Assembly (NCBI RefSeq): GCF_001655005.1
Contig: NZ_LXET01000053.1
Span: 43,677-107,676, forward strand
DNA: 64,000 nt
Reading direction: 5' to 3'
Origin: Hafnia paralvei ATCC 29927
GTDB taxonomy: Bacteria > Pseudomonadota > Gammaproteobacteria > Enterobacterales > Enterobacteriaceae
Shown: positions 45,263 to 53,819 of the stretch, piece after piece
How the letters are laid out: every line of letters begins with the position of its first letter
Position numbering within the stretch: position 1 is the first letter of the stretch
Made by a program: the position numbers and the translations under genes
Notes under the pieces: model-generated
Seen by the model: the letters and a program-made list of their open reading frames with translations, nothing else
The model's database searches: none
Told to the model about the DNA's origin: nothing

Positions 45263-45711
45263 AAATTGGTAATAAGTTATTCTATCACCAAGAGCATGTA
45301 GTAAAAAAAAAATTACAGTTAAGTGATACTTATTCCATATAGCGTAGCCAATTAAATTATGCCAATCGGTGAGAACAAAATAATAGTAAATAACACCTCA
45401 CAGTAGCCGAAATAGGTAAGATGGTTACACCATTTTTATATTCCACTGCCGATTATTACCCTATTTTTATAAGGAATCCCCTATTCTGTTTTTATGGTAT
45501 TGATTCCATAGCATTGATATCCCCATCAGATTTTCAAAACCGTTAGGTAAATATCATGTGCAAAATTATCGCGGTACACCCAATGCATTATGCGCAGATC
45601 CTGTGCCAGCAGAACCATAAGGTCGGTGAGTCGGTGTTTGCCTCAACCAGCCGCCCCATCAGTATGAAAATATATTTACTACTGCCCCAAAGAGCACAGC
45701 AGAATTAAAAA
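45263..45711. other. Intergenic region between DUF3592 gene and speB
   Basis: Very AT-rich (45300-45540), probably the promoter of the DUF3592-lemA-TPM operon. Its right part contains a 50-codon open frame at 45556-45708 and then the speB terminator. This is the right-hand junction of the accessory segment with the conserved spe region. Confidence 0.5.
45556..45708 (+). CDS. Possible small protein or gene remnant, 50 aa
   Basis: ATG to TAA open frame, starting MCKIIAVHPMHYAQILCQQN. No clear ribosome-binding site. I do not recognise the sequence, and no signal or membrane segment is evident. It lies alone at the edge of the accessory segment, so it may be a fragment of a former gene or a chance frame. 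Confidence 0.25.
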   Translation: MCKIIAVHPMHYAQILCQQNHKVGESVFASTSRPISMKIYLLLPQRAQQN

Positions 45712-45731
45712 AGGCGGCCTGATGGCCGCCT
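45712..45731 (-). terminator. speB terminator
   Basis: AGGCGGCC / GGCCGCCT with a TGAT loop, A-rich to the left, giving a U tract on the minus strand. Confidence 0.88.
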
Positions 45732-45755
45732 CAATATCATAAGACTTCGTGAAAA

Positions 45756-46676
45756 TTACTCGCCTTTTTTATCTGCCTGAATATATAACATTTCCAGTGC
45801 CAGCGTGGCCGCAGCCAGAGCGGTAATTTCAGACTGATCGTACGCTGGAGCAACTTCCACCACATCCATACCCACGATGTTAAGATCTTTCAGGCCACGC
45901 ACCAACTTAAGCGCACGATCTGAAGTTAAACCGCCAATTACCGGCGTACCGGTGCCCGGAGCAAAAGCAGGATCCAGACAATCGATGTCGAAAGTCAGAT
46001 AAACCGGCATATCGCCAACGATCTGTTTGATCTGCGCCAGCACGTCATCCACACCGCGATCGTTTACCTGCGCAGCGTCCAATACGGTAAAACCGTTATC
46101 GCGATCGAACTCAGTACGAATACCAATCTGCACGGAGTGATTTGGATCGATTAGCCCCTCATTTGGCGCATGGAAGAACATTGTTCCGTGATCGAATTTG
46201 CTGCCGTTGGCATAAGTATCGGTATGCGCATCGAAATGCACTAGCGCCATTTTGCCAAAGTGTTTGGCATGAGCGCGCAGCAAAGGCAGCGTGACAAAGT
46301 GGTCACCACCGAAGGTCAGACAGCGCTTACCGGACTCCAGCAATTTCTCGGTATGTGCCTGCAGAGAGTCACTCATGTCCTGAGCATCACCAAAGCTGAA
46401 TACCACGTCGCCACAGTCAACTACATTCAGGCGATCGCGCAGATCGAAATTCCACGGCCAGCGGTTGCCTTCCCACGCCAGATTGGTGGATACCTGACGG
46501 ATGGCGGCAGGACCATGACGCCCACCCGCACGGCCTGAAGTGGCCATATCGAAAGGTACACCGGTGATAACCCAATCAGCATCGCTGTCGTATGGCTGGA
46601 AATTCAGCGGAAAACGCAGGAAGCCAAAGGCGTTAGAAACCAGTGAGTTATCGGGTTTATTGCCCAGGGTGCTCAT
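45756..46676 (-). CDS. speB: Agmatinase
   Basis: Hydrolyses agmatine to putrescine and urea, downstream of SpeA. 306 residues from the ATG at 46676 (GAGGATTGATT before it), the E. coli length and start (MSTLGNKPDNSLVSNAFGFL). Upstream in-frame ATG at 46721 adds 15 unrelated residues. Binuclear manganese ligands: GGDHFVTLPLLR, VHFDAHTDTY, and TFDIDCLDPAFAPG. In this genome a PHP-domain gene lies between speA and speB. Confidence 0.97.
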   Translation of the reverse strand: MSTLGNKPDNSLVSNAFGFLRFPLNFQPYDSDADWVITGVPFDMATSGRAGGRHGPAAIRQVSTNLAWEGNRWPWNFDLRDRLNVVDCGDVVFSFGDAQDMSDSLQAHTEKLLESGKRCLTFGGDHFVTLPLLRAHAKHFGKMALVHFDAHTDTYANGSKFDHGTMFFHAPNEGLIDPNHSVQIGIRTEFDRDNGFTVLDAAQVNDRGVDDVLAQIKQIVGDMPVYLTFDIDCLDPAFAPGTGTPVIGGLTSDRALKLVRGLKDLNIVGMDVVEVAPAYDQSEITALAAATLALEMLYIQADKKGE

Positions 46677-46736
46677 AATCAATCCTCGTTGAAGGCCACA
46701 TTTGTTACAGGCCGAAGTCAAAGTACCGATGAAAAA

Positions 46737-46776
46737 AAATCCCTTCCGCGTCGTTAGCCCGACGAGAAAGGGATTT
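46737..46776 (-). terminator. Terminator of the PHP-domain gene
   Basis: AAATCCCTT (46737-46745) / AAGGGATTT (46768-46776) with an inner CGTC/GACG pairing; A8 to the left makes the U tail on the minus strand. It separates the PHP gene from speB. Confidence 0.8.
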
Positions 46777-46830
46777 ATTGTTCGCTTTTAAAGCTGCTAT
46801 TAGCAATTATCGCCGTAAACTTTCCACTCT

Positions 46831-47730
46831 TCAAGCCTGATATGAACCCATGCTCACAACGTCGATAAAGCGCTGAATTTCTGCCAACTGCTCTCTATTA
46901 TATTGGCAGGTTCCCACTTCAATTTTGGGCTTATTGCGTCCGTGAAAATCACTGCCGCAGGTCACATAGGCACCCTGCTCACACGCAAAATTGTAGAGTC
47001 GCTGCGCCAGCACCTCATCGTGATAGCTTGAGAAAACCTCAATGCCTGCTACGCCCGATTCCAACATCAGCTCGAGCATCGCCTCATGTTCTTCTTTCAG
47101 GTTAGCCCCAATATGCGCAATCACCGGTATTCCACCATTATTGCGAATCAAATCAGCCATATCCTCTAACGCAGGATAGGTCACTGGTTGATAACAGGCT
47201 TTGTTGGGGCCAAAGAAATCCCAATAGAAATTGATTAACGGCATATCCGCACGTTCACCACCTGAGCGATATGGTAAGAGCAGTGAATTGCCGGCATTGC
47301 GCTCATCCTCCAGAATGGCCTCGCCCATTTGCTCTTCCTGCGGCAAGCGACCGTTAGCTAATCGAATCAAATGTTCATCATCAATGAAAAAGCCCAATTC
47401 ACGCAGCTTGGTCAATTTTACCGGTACGAGCTCACGCTGAATGTTATTAAAGTTTTCATAAACCAGAGAGAAGTCATCCGACGGTGTAAAACCGTAGCCC
47501 AGCAGATGGAAATTGCGTCCTTGAAAGGTACAGTCGATTTCAATTCCCGAAATAATATTCAGGGAGTCACTACGCCATTTTATAGATTCTGCAAATGAAA
47601 ATGCCGAGTTATGATCGGTCACCGCCAGCGTAGTCACTCCTTCGCGTAGGCAGCGAGCGATCAATTCAGCCACCGGATAATCCGCGTCATCACTGTAATG
47701 CGAGTGCATATGCAGATCGATTTTCTCCAT
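46831..47730 (-). CDS. PHP-domain phosphoesterase
   Basis: 299 residues. Metal-binding motifs of the PHP superfamily: DLHMHSHYSDDADYPV (residues 5-20), VTDHNSA, SGIEIDCTF, PVIAHIGANL and SDFHGRN. Similar in overall plan to YciV/RNase AM and other trinuclear-metal phosphatases, but the insert between about 80 and 190 differs, so I do not assign rnm. It lies between speA and speB with terminators on both sides, so it is probably its own transcription unit. Substrate unknown. Confidence 0.85.
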   Translation of the reverse strand: MEKIDLHMHSHYSDDADYPVAELIARCLREGVTTLAVTDHNSAFSFAESIKWRSDSLNIISGIEIDCTFQGRNFHLLGYGFTPSDDFSLVYENFNNIQRELVPVKLTKLRELGFFIDDEHLIRLANGRLPQEEQMGEAILEDERNAGNSLLLPYRSGGERADMPLINFYWDFFGPNKACYQPVTYPALEDMADLIRNNGGIPVIAHIGANLKEEHEAMLELMLESGVAGIEVFSSYHDEVLAQRLYNFACEQGAYVTCGSDFHGRNKPKIEVGTCQYNREQLAEIQRFIDVVSMGSYQA

Positions 47731-47786
47731 GTGAAACTCTCCACGTCTCTGTTCGGTATGATCCTCACTATATCAGCAATAAAAAA

Positions 47787-47802
47787 GGGTGCCGAAGCAC
47801 CC
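47787..47802 (-). terminator. speA terminator
   Basis: GGGTGC / GCACCC with CGAA loop, preceded by A6 (U tail on the minus strand). Confidence 0.88.
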
Positions 47803-47859
47803 TGATACTTTGTGATCTGACTCAATGTGATCTTACTTATTACCACTTAGAGCTGAGGA

Positions 47860-49836
47860 TCACTCATCTTCGAGATAGGTATACCCATATAAGCCAGATT
47901 CGAACTCATCCAAGAACTGCGTTTGCAGTTCAGGCGCCAGATCGGTTTTACGTACCTGATCGCGGAAACGAGTGAGCAACACTTCCGGATCGAGCTGAAC
48001 GTATTCCAGCATCTCAGCCACCGTGTTGCCTTCATCAGAATCTTGAACCTCAACGCTACCATCTTCAAAGACAAATACGTCAACCGATGCGGTATCACCG
48101 AACAGGTTATGCATATTGCCCAAAATTTCCTGATAAGCCCCCACCATGAAGAAACCGATCAACGGTGGATTTTCAGGATCGTACTGAGGCATTGGCATGG
48201 TCGTCGCAATGCCGTCACCGTCGATGTAGTGATCGATAGCACCATCAGAGTCGCAGGTGATATCCAACAGCACCGCGCGGCGCTCAGGCGCTTGATCCAA
48301 GCCACTCAATGGCAGTACAGGGAACAACTGATCGATACCCCATGCATCCGGCATTGACTGGAATAGCGAAAAGTTAACGTATAGCTTATCGGCCATGCGC
48401 TCCTGCAGCTCATCGATAATCGGGCGATGTGCTCGATTGCTTGGATCCAGATGTTCCTGAATCTGGCTACAGATCGTCAGATACTGTTGCTCTGCCCAAG
48501 CACGCTGGGTCAGATCCAGAATGCCATGCGCATATTGGCTATGGACATCATTCAGGTCGAGCTGGCTGTCATGGAGCCATTCGCGCAGAGAACGCTTAGT
48601 GCCAGAATCCTGCATCTCTTCCCATGTTGCCCATAGGCTTTGCAGCGCGCGCGGTGCGTCTTCTGCCGGCGCAATCGGTGCATGGAACTCATTGCGCTCA
48701 ACGCCAATCACGTTGGAAACCAACACGGTGTGATGCGCGGTAACGGCACGGCCAGACTCGGTGATCACTGTCGGATGCGGCAAACCGTGTTCATTACAGG
48801 CATCACCGATCCCCCAAATCACGTTATTAGCATATTCGTTCAGGCCATAGTTGACTGAGCAATCAGACTGGGAACGTGTTCCTTCATAGTCCACGCCAAG
48901 ACCGCCGCCGACGTCAAAGCACTGAATATTAACGCCAAGCTTATGCAGCTCAACATAGAATCGTGCCGATTCACGCACCCCTGTGGCGATATCGCGAATG
49001 TTCGCCAACTGAGAACCCAAGTGGAAATGCAGCAGTTGCAGGCTGTCTAAGCGCCCAGCCTCACGCAGGGTTTCGACCAATTGCAGAACCTGAGTCGCAG
49101 CCAGACCAAATTTCGATTTCTCACCACCGCTTGACTGCCATTTGCCTGAGCCCTGAGAAGACAGACGCGCACGCACGCCTAAACGCGGCACGACATTAAG
49201 ACGCTCAGCTTCTTCCATTACCAGCTTAATCTCGGACATCTTTTCGATGACCAGATACACCTTGTGTCCCAGTTTCTCGCCGATCAGTGCCAAACGAATG
49301 TATTCGCGATCTTTATAGCCATTACACACAATGACAGAGCGAGTCATACCGGCATGCGCCAGCACGGCCATCAATTCGGCTTTTGAACCCGCTTCCAACC
49401 CCAGAGGCTCACCGGAATTCACCAGAGATTCAATGACGCGACGATGCTGGTTTACCTTGATGGGATAGACAAGGAAATAACCGCCTTCATAACCGAAGGA
49501 TTCACGCGCACGTTTGAACGCCGCATTAATAGAACGCAAGCGATGCTGCAGGATCTGCGGAAAACAGAACAGCGCAGGCAGACGCTGGTTGCTCTCTTTT
49601 TGCAGCTTCTCAACCAATTGAGTCAGATCGACGCGCGCCTCTGGGACGTCGGGATCAGGACAAACCGAAATATGACCCAATTCGTTGACGTCATAATAGT
49701 TGCCACCCCAGTAGGCGACGTTATAAGTACTCAGCATTTTGCTGGCATTACGATCATTCATGGCAACCTCCTGCATAGAACGCAAATGATGGTGTCCGGC
49801 CGCTTCCTGCGGGCGTTGGCTGAGTTCGTTAGACAT
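47860..49836 (-). CDS. speA: Biosynthetic arginine decarboxylase
   Basis: PLP enzyme converting arginine to agmatine. 658 residues from the ATG at 49836, preceded by AAGGAG at good spacing; this equals the E. coli length. An upstream GTG (49854) lies before the ribosome-binding site and is rejected. N-terminal barrel with the PLP lysine in FLVYPIKVNQHRRV, HLGSQLANIRD, DVGGGLGVDYEGTRS. C-terminal domain ends GLYGYTYLEDE. Confidence 0.97.
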   Translation of the reverse strand: MSNELSQRPQEAAGHHHLRSMQEVAMNDRNASKMLSTYNVAYWGGNYYDVNELGHISVCPDPDVPEARVDLTQLVEKLQKESNQRLPALFCFPQILQHRLRSINAAFKRARESFGYEGGYFLVYPIKVNQHRRVIESLVNSGEPLGLEAGSKAELMAVLAHAGMTRSVIVCNGYKDREYIRLALIGEKLGHKVYLVIEKMSEIKLVMEEAERLNVVPRLGVRARLSSQGSGKWQSSGGEKSKFGLAATQVLQLVETLREAGRLDSLQLLHFHLGSQLANIRDIATGVRESARFYVELHKLGVNIQCFDVGGGLGVDYEGTRSQSDCSVNYGLNEYANNVIWGIGDACNEHGLPHPTVITESGRAVTAHHTVLVSNVIGVERNEFHAPIAPAEDAPRALQSLWATWEEMQDSGTKRSLREWLHDSQLDLNDVHSQYAHGILDLTQRAWAEQQYLTICSQIQEHLDPSNRAHRPIIDELQERMADKLYVNFSLFQSMPDAWGIDQLFPVLPLSGLDQAPERRAVLLDITCDSDGAIDHYIDGDGIATTMPMPQYDPENPPLIGFFMVGAYQEILGNMHNLFGDTASVDVFVFEDGSVEVQDSDEGNTVAEMLEYVQLDPEVLLTRFRDQVRKTDLAPELQTQFLDEFESGLYGYTYLEDE

Positions 49837-50171
49837 GCCGAACTCCTTGTGCACTATCGTGGCAAATAATGGAATTATTCACAGCACGGTTATTCACTAT
49901 CGCAGCAACATCTGCGCTTAACAACCCACACGCCGGGATTTTTGGCGTGACCACAAAGCTCAGCGCCGGACAAAATGCCGGGCTGATATAAGTATAAGAG
50001 CAAAACACGTCGCTAACTCCGTGGGTCGGGGAGTGCATTCTTGAATGCAGGACAAACCCCAATGAAAATTCACCAGCCACGTTATTTGGTCGTCATACCA
50101 CGTAGCAGGTTACCCTTGTTCAGTCATCAGTTGCCGCTATCGGCGTAAGAATCCTGAGTCGCGCCCTATAT

Positions 50172-50501
50172 TCACCAAAGTGATGAATAACATCGGGAAA
50201 ATGCGAGAAATGCAGATAAATAGGAAGGAAAGCGCAATGCGCGGGACGGCGAGGCGTCACAATGACGCAGGGTATTGCAGGAAGTCACGGTATCAAACAA
50301 AGCCGTTGTCTTAAACAAAGCGGTTTTGCAAATAACAGTGTCTAGCGCGACGGATGTCGCAATGATATCAGTGCGGATCATTACCTGAACCACCTCCATG
50401 TCTGCGGTTATCGCTAACGCACAGAGCCAAAAAGTTAACAGTGTGTTGAAACTGACAGTATGAGCAGCAACCCATACCCTCCTCGGCTGGAAGTGAGACA
50501 C
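50172..50501 (-). CDS. Doubtful open frame upstream of speA
   Basis: 109 codons, starting MSHFQPRRVWVAAHTVSFNT. The composition is not clearly protein-like, and no domain is recognised. A good AGGAGG lies inside it at about 50480, ahead of an ATG in a different frame (starting MGCCSYCQFQH, about 35 codons), so the real product, if any, may be a short leader peptide on the speA transcript. Confidence 0.2.
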   Translation of the reverse strand: MSHFQPRRVWVAAHTVSFNTLLTFWLCALAITADMEVVQVMIRTDIIATSVALDTVICKTALFKTTALFDTVTSCNTLRHCDASPSRALRFPSYLSAFLAFSRCYSSLW

Positions 50502-50679
50502 ATAGCCGCGCGCAGTTTATACAATCAACTCGCCTTAAATGCAAAATGAAATTTTACTAAAAACTGTTTCTGAGCGTTTACGCAGGTGTAAAGGTTCTGT
50601 TCTAGATATAAATAGTGCTCATTTGATAAAAGCACGCAGTAAAAATGACTGGAATGTTATGGCGGGTCTGGCTTAAAAT

Positions 50680-50703
50680 AGCCGTCCAGATGTTAATCCA
50701 TCT
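50680..50703. promoter_or_regulatory. MetJ operator (three met boxes) of metK
   Basis: Three adjacent 8-mers, AGCCGTCC, AGATGTTA and ATCCATCT, match AGACGTCT at 6, 5 and 5 of 8 positions. Tandem 8-bp boxes are the MetJ binding pattern; MetJ with SAM represses metK in enterics. Confidence 0.65.
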
Positions 50704-50736
50704 ATACTTATTGACAGATAAACTGCTGAACGGCTT

Positions 50737-50768
50737 TGCCTGAGGGGCGTTGCAGGATGCATCAGGCA
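50737..50768 (+). other. Hairpin in the metK leader
   Basis: TGCCTGA (50737-50743) / TCAGGCA (50762-50768), followed by a second possible stem with CACTAGCG / CGCTAG arms (50773-50813). Both lie between the MetJ boxes and the metK start. No SAM riboswitch signature was recognised. Confidence 0.4.
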
Positions 50769-50879
50769 CCAGCACTAGCGTGTTATCCCCACTCGTAAGG
50801 GTATATCGCTAGCGACTGATGTACATACCCCAGCACTACGCAGTCACGATAAACCCGTCTTTTGAAGGTAAAGAACATA

Positions 50880-52034
50880 ATGGCTAAACACCTTTTCACC
50901 TCCGAATCAGTGTCTGAAGGACATCCTGATAAGATTGCTGACCAAATTTCTGACGCCGTGCTCGATGCGATTCTGGAACAGGATCCTAAAGCGCGCGTAG
51001 CTTGTGAAACCTACGTTAAAACCGGCATGGTGCTGGTTGGTGGTGAAATTACCACGAACGCATGGGTTGATATTGAAGAGCTGACTCGTAAAACCGTTGC
51101 TGAAATCGGCTATGTAAGCTCCGATATGGGCTTTGATGCCAACTCTTGTGCCGTATTGAGCGCCATCGGTAAACAGTCTCCAGACATCAATCAGGGCGTT
51201 GACCGTACCGATCCTCTGGAACAAGGTGCCGGTGACCAAGGCATTATGTTTGGTTATGCAACCAACGAAACTGAAGTTTTGATGCCTGCACCAATCACCT
51301 ATGCTCATCGTTTGATGGAACGTCAGGCCGAAGTCCGTAAAAACGGCACTCTGCCATGGTTGCGTCCTGATGCAAAAAGTCAGGTTACCTTCCTGTACGA
51401 CGACGGTAAAATTGCGGGTATTGACGCAGTAGTTCTTTCTACCCAGCACTCTGACAGCATCAGTCTTCCTGACCTGCAAGAAGCAGTAATGGAAGAGATT
51501 ATCAAGCCAGTTCTGCCACCAGAATGGTTGTCGTCTAATACCAAATACTTCATCAACCCAACAGGTCGTTTCGTTATCGGTGGTCCAATGGGTGACTGTG
51601 GTTTGACGGGCCGTAAAATCATCGTTGATACCTACGGCGGCGCAGCTCGTCACGGTGGCGGTGCATTCTCCGGTAAAGATCCTTCTAAAGTTGACCGTTC
51701 AGCCGCTTATGCCGCTCGTTACGTGGCGAAAAACATCGTCGCCGCGGGCTTGGCAGATCGTTGTGAAATTCAGGTTTCTTACGCTATCGGCGTTGCTGAA
51801 CCCACTTCAATCATGATCGAAACCTTCGGCACTGAGAAAATCTCTACCGAACAACTGACTCTGCTAGTACGTGAATTCTTCGATTTGCGTCCATATGGTT
51901 TGATCCAGATGCTGGATCTGATTCAGCCAATCTATCGTCAAACCGCAGCCTATGGTCACTTTGGTCGTGAGCACTTCCCTTGGGAAAAAACCGATAAAGC
52001 GGCATTGCTGCGTGAAGCTGCGGGTCTAAAGTAA
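50880..52034 (+). CDS. metK: S-adenosylmethionine synthetase
   Basis: Makes SAM from methionine and ATP. 384 residues from the ATG at 50880 (E. coli 384), MAKHLFTSESVSEGHPDKIA; the frame opens six codons earlier without support. Signature motifs GAGDQGIMFGYA and GGGAFSGKDPSKVDRSAAYA are intact. Divergent from speA, followed by a strong terminator. Confidence 0.98.
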   Translation: MAKHLFTSESVSEGHPDKIADQISDAVLDAILEQDPKARVACETYVKTGMVLVGGEITTNAWVDIEELTRKTVAEIGYVSSDMGFDANSCAVLSAIGKQSPDINQGVDRTDPLEQGAGDQGIMFGYATNETEVLMPAPITYAHRLMERQAEVRKNGTLPWLRPDAKSQVTFLYDDGKIAGIDAVVLSTQHSDSISLPDLQEAVMEEIIKPVLPPEWLSSNTKYFINPTGRFVIGGPMGDCGLTGRKIIVDTYGGAARHGGGAFSGKDPSKVDRSAAYAARYVAKNIVAAGLADRCEIQVSYAIGVAEPTSIMIETFGTEKISTEQLTLLVREFFDLRPYGLIQMLDLIQPIYRQTAAYGHFGREHFPWEKTDKAALLREAAGLK

Positions 52035-52068
52035 GATTTAACTCGCGCTAGATTATTTCGCATCAATA

Positions 52069-52097
52069 AAGCAGGCCATGTGAGCCTGCTTTTTTTT
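52069..52097 (+). terminator. metK terminator
   Basis: GCAGGC (52071-52076) / GCCTGC (52084-52089) with CATGTGA loop, followed by eight T. Confidence 0.92.
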
Positions 52098-52119
52098 GTC
52101 TCAAATCAGGTCAACCACC

Positions 52120-52135
52120 ATGAAAACGATTACAT
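52120..52135. promoter_or_regulatory. GalR/GalS-type operator (distal)
   Basis: ATGAAAACGATTACAT matches GTGNAANCGNTTNCAC except at the two outermost bases. Confidence 0.55.
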
Positions 52136-52312
52136 AATATTTCCAATTAAACTAAAAAAATTATTAATGTACACTTAATGAACATCAAAACAAATATATA
52201 ACCATCGCAAACTATTGACAAAAAATCATAAAATTCAATCAAATAGTCCATTTTCACTGTAAATAAATCCATAACCACACATCCATTCACTATCACGGTG
52301 AATACCACGCCA

Positions 52313-52328
52313 GTGTAAACGATTACAT
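52313..52328. promoter_or_regulatory. GalR/GalS-type operator (proximal)
   Basis: GTGTAAACGATTACAT matches GTGNAANCGNTTNCAC except for the last base. 193 bp from the distal site, centre to centre. Confidence 0.7.
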
Positions 52329-52331
52329 TTC

Positions 52332-52347
52332 TGTGATCGGGAGCACT
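52332..52347. promoter_or_regulatory. Possible CRP site of galP
   Basis: TGTGATCGGGAGCACT: a perfect left half (TGTGA) and a weaker right half. CRP activation of galP is known in E. coli. Confidence 0.45.
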
Positions 52348-52410
52348 TACATTCAAGCCATAGATTCTTAACATGATAGATATACAAACGAGTTTCTTTT
52401 CGGAGGCAGT

Positions 52411-53817
52411 ATGAGTACTACCGTGAGTACACACCCGGGTCGTAAAGCCCGTTCAAATGCCAGCCTGACGTTTTTTGTCTGCTTTCTCGCTGCGCTGGCA
52501 GGCTTATTATTCGGACTGGATATTGGTGTTATCGCTGGTGCTTTGCCATTTATCAGCGAGACGTTTCAGATCACCAGCTCTCAACAAGAATGGGTTGTGA
52601 GCTCCATGATGTTTGGCGCAGCGGTTGGCGCAGTCGGCAGTGGATGGTTAAACTTCCGCATCGGTCGTAAATACAGTCTGATGATCGGCGCAGTATTATT
52701 TGTCGTCGGTTCACTTTGCTCCGCATTTGCCCCAGACGTAGAAATACTCATCGTTTCACGTGTATTGCTGGGTTTGGCCGTGGGGATCGCGTCTTATACT
52801 GCTCCAATTTATCTTTCTGAAATTGCTCCAGAAAAAATCCGCGGCAGCATGATTTCCATGTACCAGTTGATGATCACCATCGGTATTTTAGCCGCTTATT
52901 TATCTGATACCGCTTTCAGCTACACAGGTGCATGGCGCTGGATGCTAGGTGTCATCACCATCCCTGCGGTTCTGCTGTTGATTGGGGTATTCTTCCTACC
53001 GGATAGCCCTCGCTGGTTGGCCGCTCGTGGCAGTGATGAAAAGGCGCGCCGCGTGTTAGAAAAGCTGCGTGACACCAGCGAACAAGCCAAAAACGAATTG
53101 GACGAAATTCGCGAAAGTTTGAAAGTGAAACAAAGCGGGTGGGCATTATTTGTAAACAACAAAAACTTCCGCCGTGCCGTTTATCTGGGTGTCTTGTTAC
53201 AGGTGATGCAGCAGTTCACCGGTATGAACGTCATCATGTATTACGCACCAAAAATCTTCGATTTGGCCGGTTTTGCCAGCACTTCTCAGCAGATGTGGGG
53301 CACCGTTATCGTCGGATTGGTGAACGTGTTAGCAACCTTCATCGCCATCGGACTGGTTGACCGCTGGGGTCGTAAGCCTACGTTAATCCTCGGTTTCATT
53401 GTGATGGCACTGGGCATGGGTACATTGGGTACGATGATGAACATCGGCATCTCCTCCGTCTTTGCTCAGTACTTTGCCGTCATCATGCTGCTCATCTTCA
53501 TCGTTGGTTTCGCTATGAGCGCTGGTCCGCTGATTTGGGTTCTGTGCTCTGAAATCCAGCCGTTGAAAGGACGTGACTTTGGTATCACCTGCTCAACCGC
53601 AACCAACTGGATTGCTAACATGATTGTCGGTGCCACCTTCCTGACCATGCTGAACTCTCTGGGTAGCGCGCATACCTTCTGGGTTTATGCCGGTCTGAAT
53701 ATTATCTTCATCTTCATTACGCTGGCGTTAATCCCTGAGACTAAGAACATTTCTCTGGAACACATCGAGCGTAACCTGATGCAAGGCAAGCCACTGCGTA
53801 AGATTGGATCCAAATAA
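52411..53817 (+). CDS. galP: Galactose:proton symporter
   Basis: Major facilitator sugar porter, 468 residues (E. coli 464), twelve membrane segments. Family signatures: GLLFGLDIGVIAGALPFI at 33-50, RIGRKYSLMIGA, RVLLGLAVGIASYTAPIYLS, PDSPRWLAARG, QQFTGMNVIMYYAPKIFDLA and the C-terminal PETKNISLEHIERNL. GGAGG precedes the ATG. Two Gal operators upstream support galactose induction. E. coli has the sprT-endA genes next; here the order changes after galP. Confidence 0.95.
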   Translation: MSTTVSTHPGRKARSNASLTFFVCFLAALAGLLFGLDIGVIAGALPFISETFQITSSQQEWVVSSMMFGAAVGAVGSGWLNFRIGRKYSLMIGAVLFVVGSLCSAFAPDVEILIVSRVLLGLAVGIASYTAPIYLSEIAPEKIRGSMISMYQLMITIGILAAYLSDTAFSYTGAWRWMLGVITIPAVLLLIGVFFLPDSPRWLAARGSDEKARRVLEKLRDTSEQAKNELDEIRESLKVKQSGWALFVNNKNFRRAVYLGVLLQVMQQFTGMNVIMYYAPKIFDLAGFASTSQQMWGTVIVGLVNVLATFIAIGLVDRWGRKPTLILGFIVMALGMGTLGTMMNIGISSVFAQYFAVIMLLIFIVGFAMSAGPLIWVLCSEIQPLKGRDFGITCSTATNWIANMIVGATFLTMLNSLGSAHTFWVYAGLNIIFIFITLALIPETKNISLEHIERNLMQGKPLRKIGSK

Positions 53818-53819
53818 TC

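Larger units (their letters stand above)
49837..50879. promoter_or_regulatory. speA-metK divergent intergenic region
   Basis: About 1.04 kb without a strongly supported gene. Left half: speA leader and promoter. Right half: metK promoter with a MetJ operator (50680-50703) and a structured leader (50737-50815). Two minus-strand open frames (83 and 109 codons) exist. The larger, 50172-50501, starts MSHFQPRRVWVAAHTVSF and is listed separately at low confidence. Confidence 0.55.
52098..52410. promoter_or_regulatory. galP promoter region
   Basis: 313 bp, strongly AT-rich. Two GalR/GalS-type operators at 52120-52135 and 52313-52328 and a partial CRP site at 52332-52347. No gene; the minus-strand frame here lacks protein-like features. 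Confidence 0.6.

Noticed and set aside
49829..50080. 83-codon minus-strand frame overlapping the speA start
   Set aside because: Overlaps the speA start and ribosome-binding site out of frame; no recognised feature.
50737..50815. SAM riboswitch in the metK leader
   Set aside because: No SAM-I, II, III or IV core was recognised, and enteric metK is controlled by MetJ, whose boxes are present.
50907..51653. 248-codon minus-strand frame inside metK
   Set aside because: Antisense shadow of metK; long only because of metK codon bias.
52147..52434. Minus-strand 95-codon frame upstream of galP
   Set aside because: It covers the galP promoter, operators and start codon, and its composition reflects AT-rich DNA.
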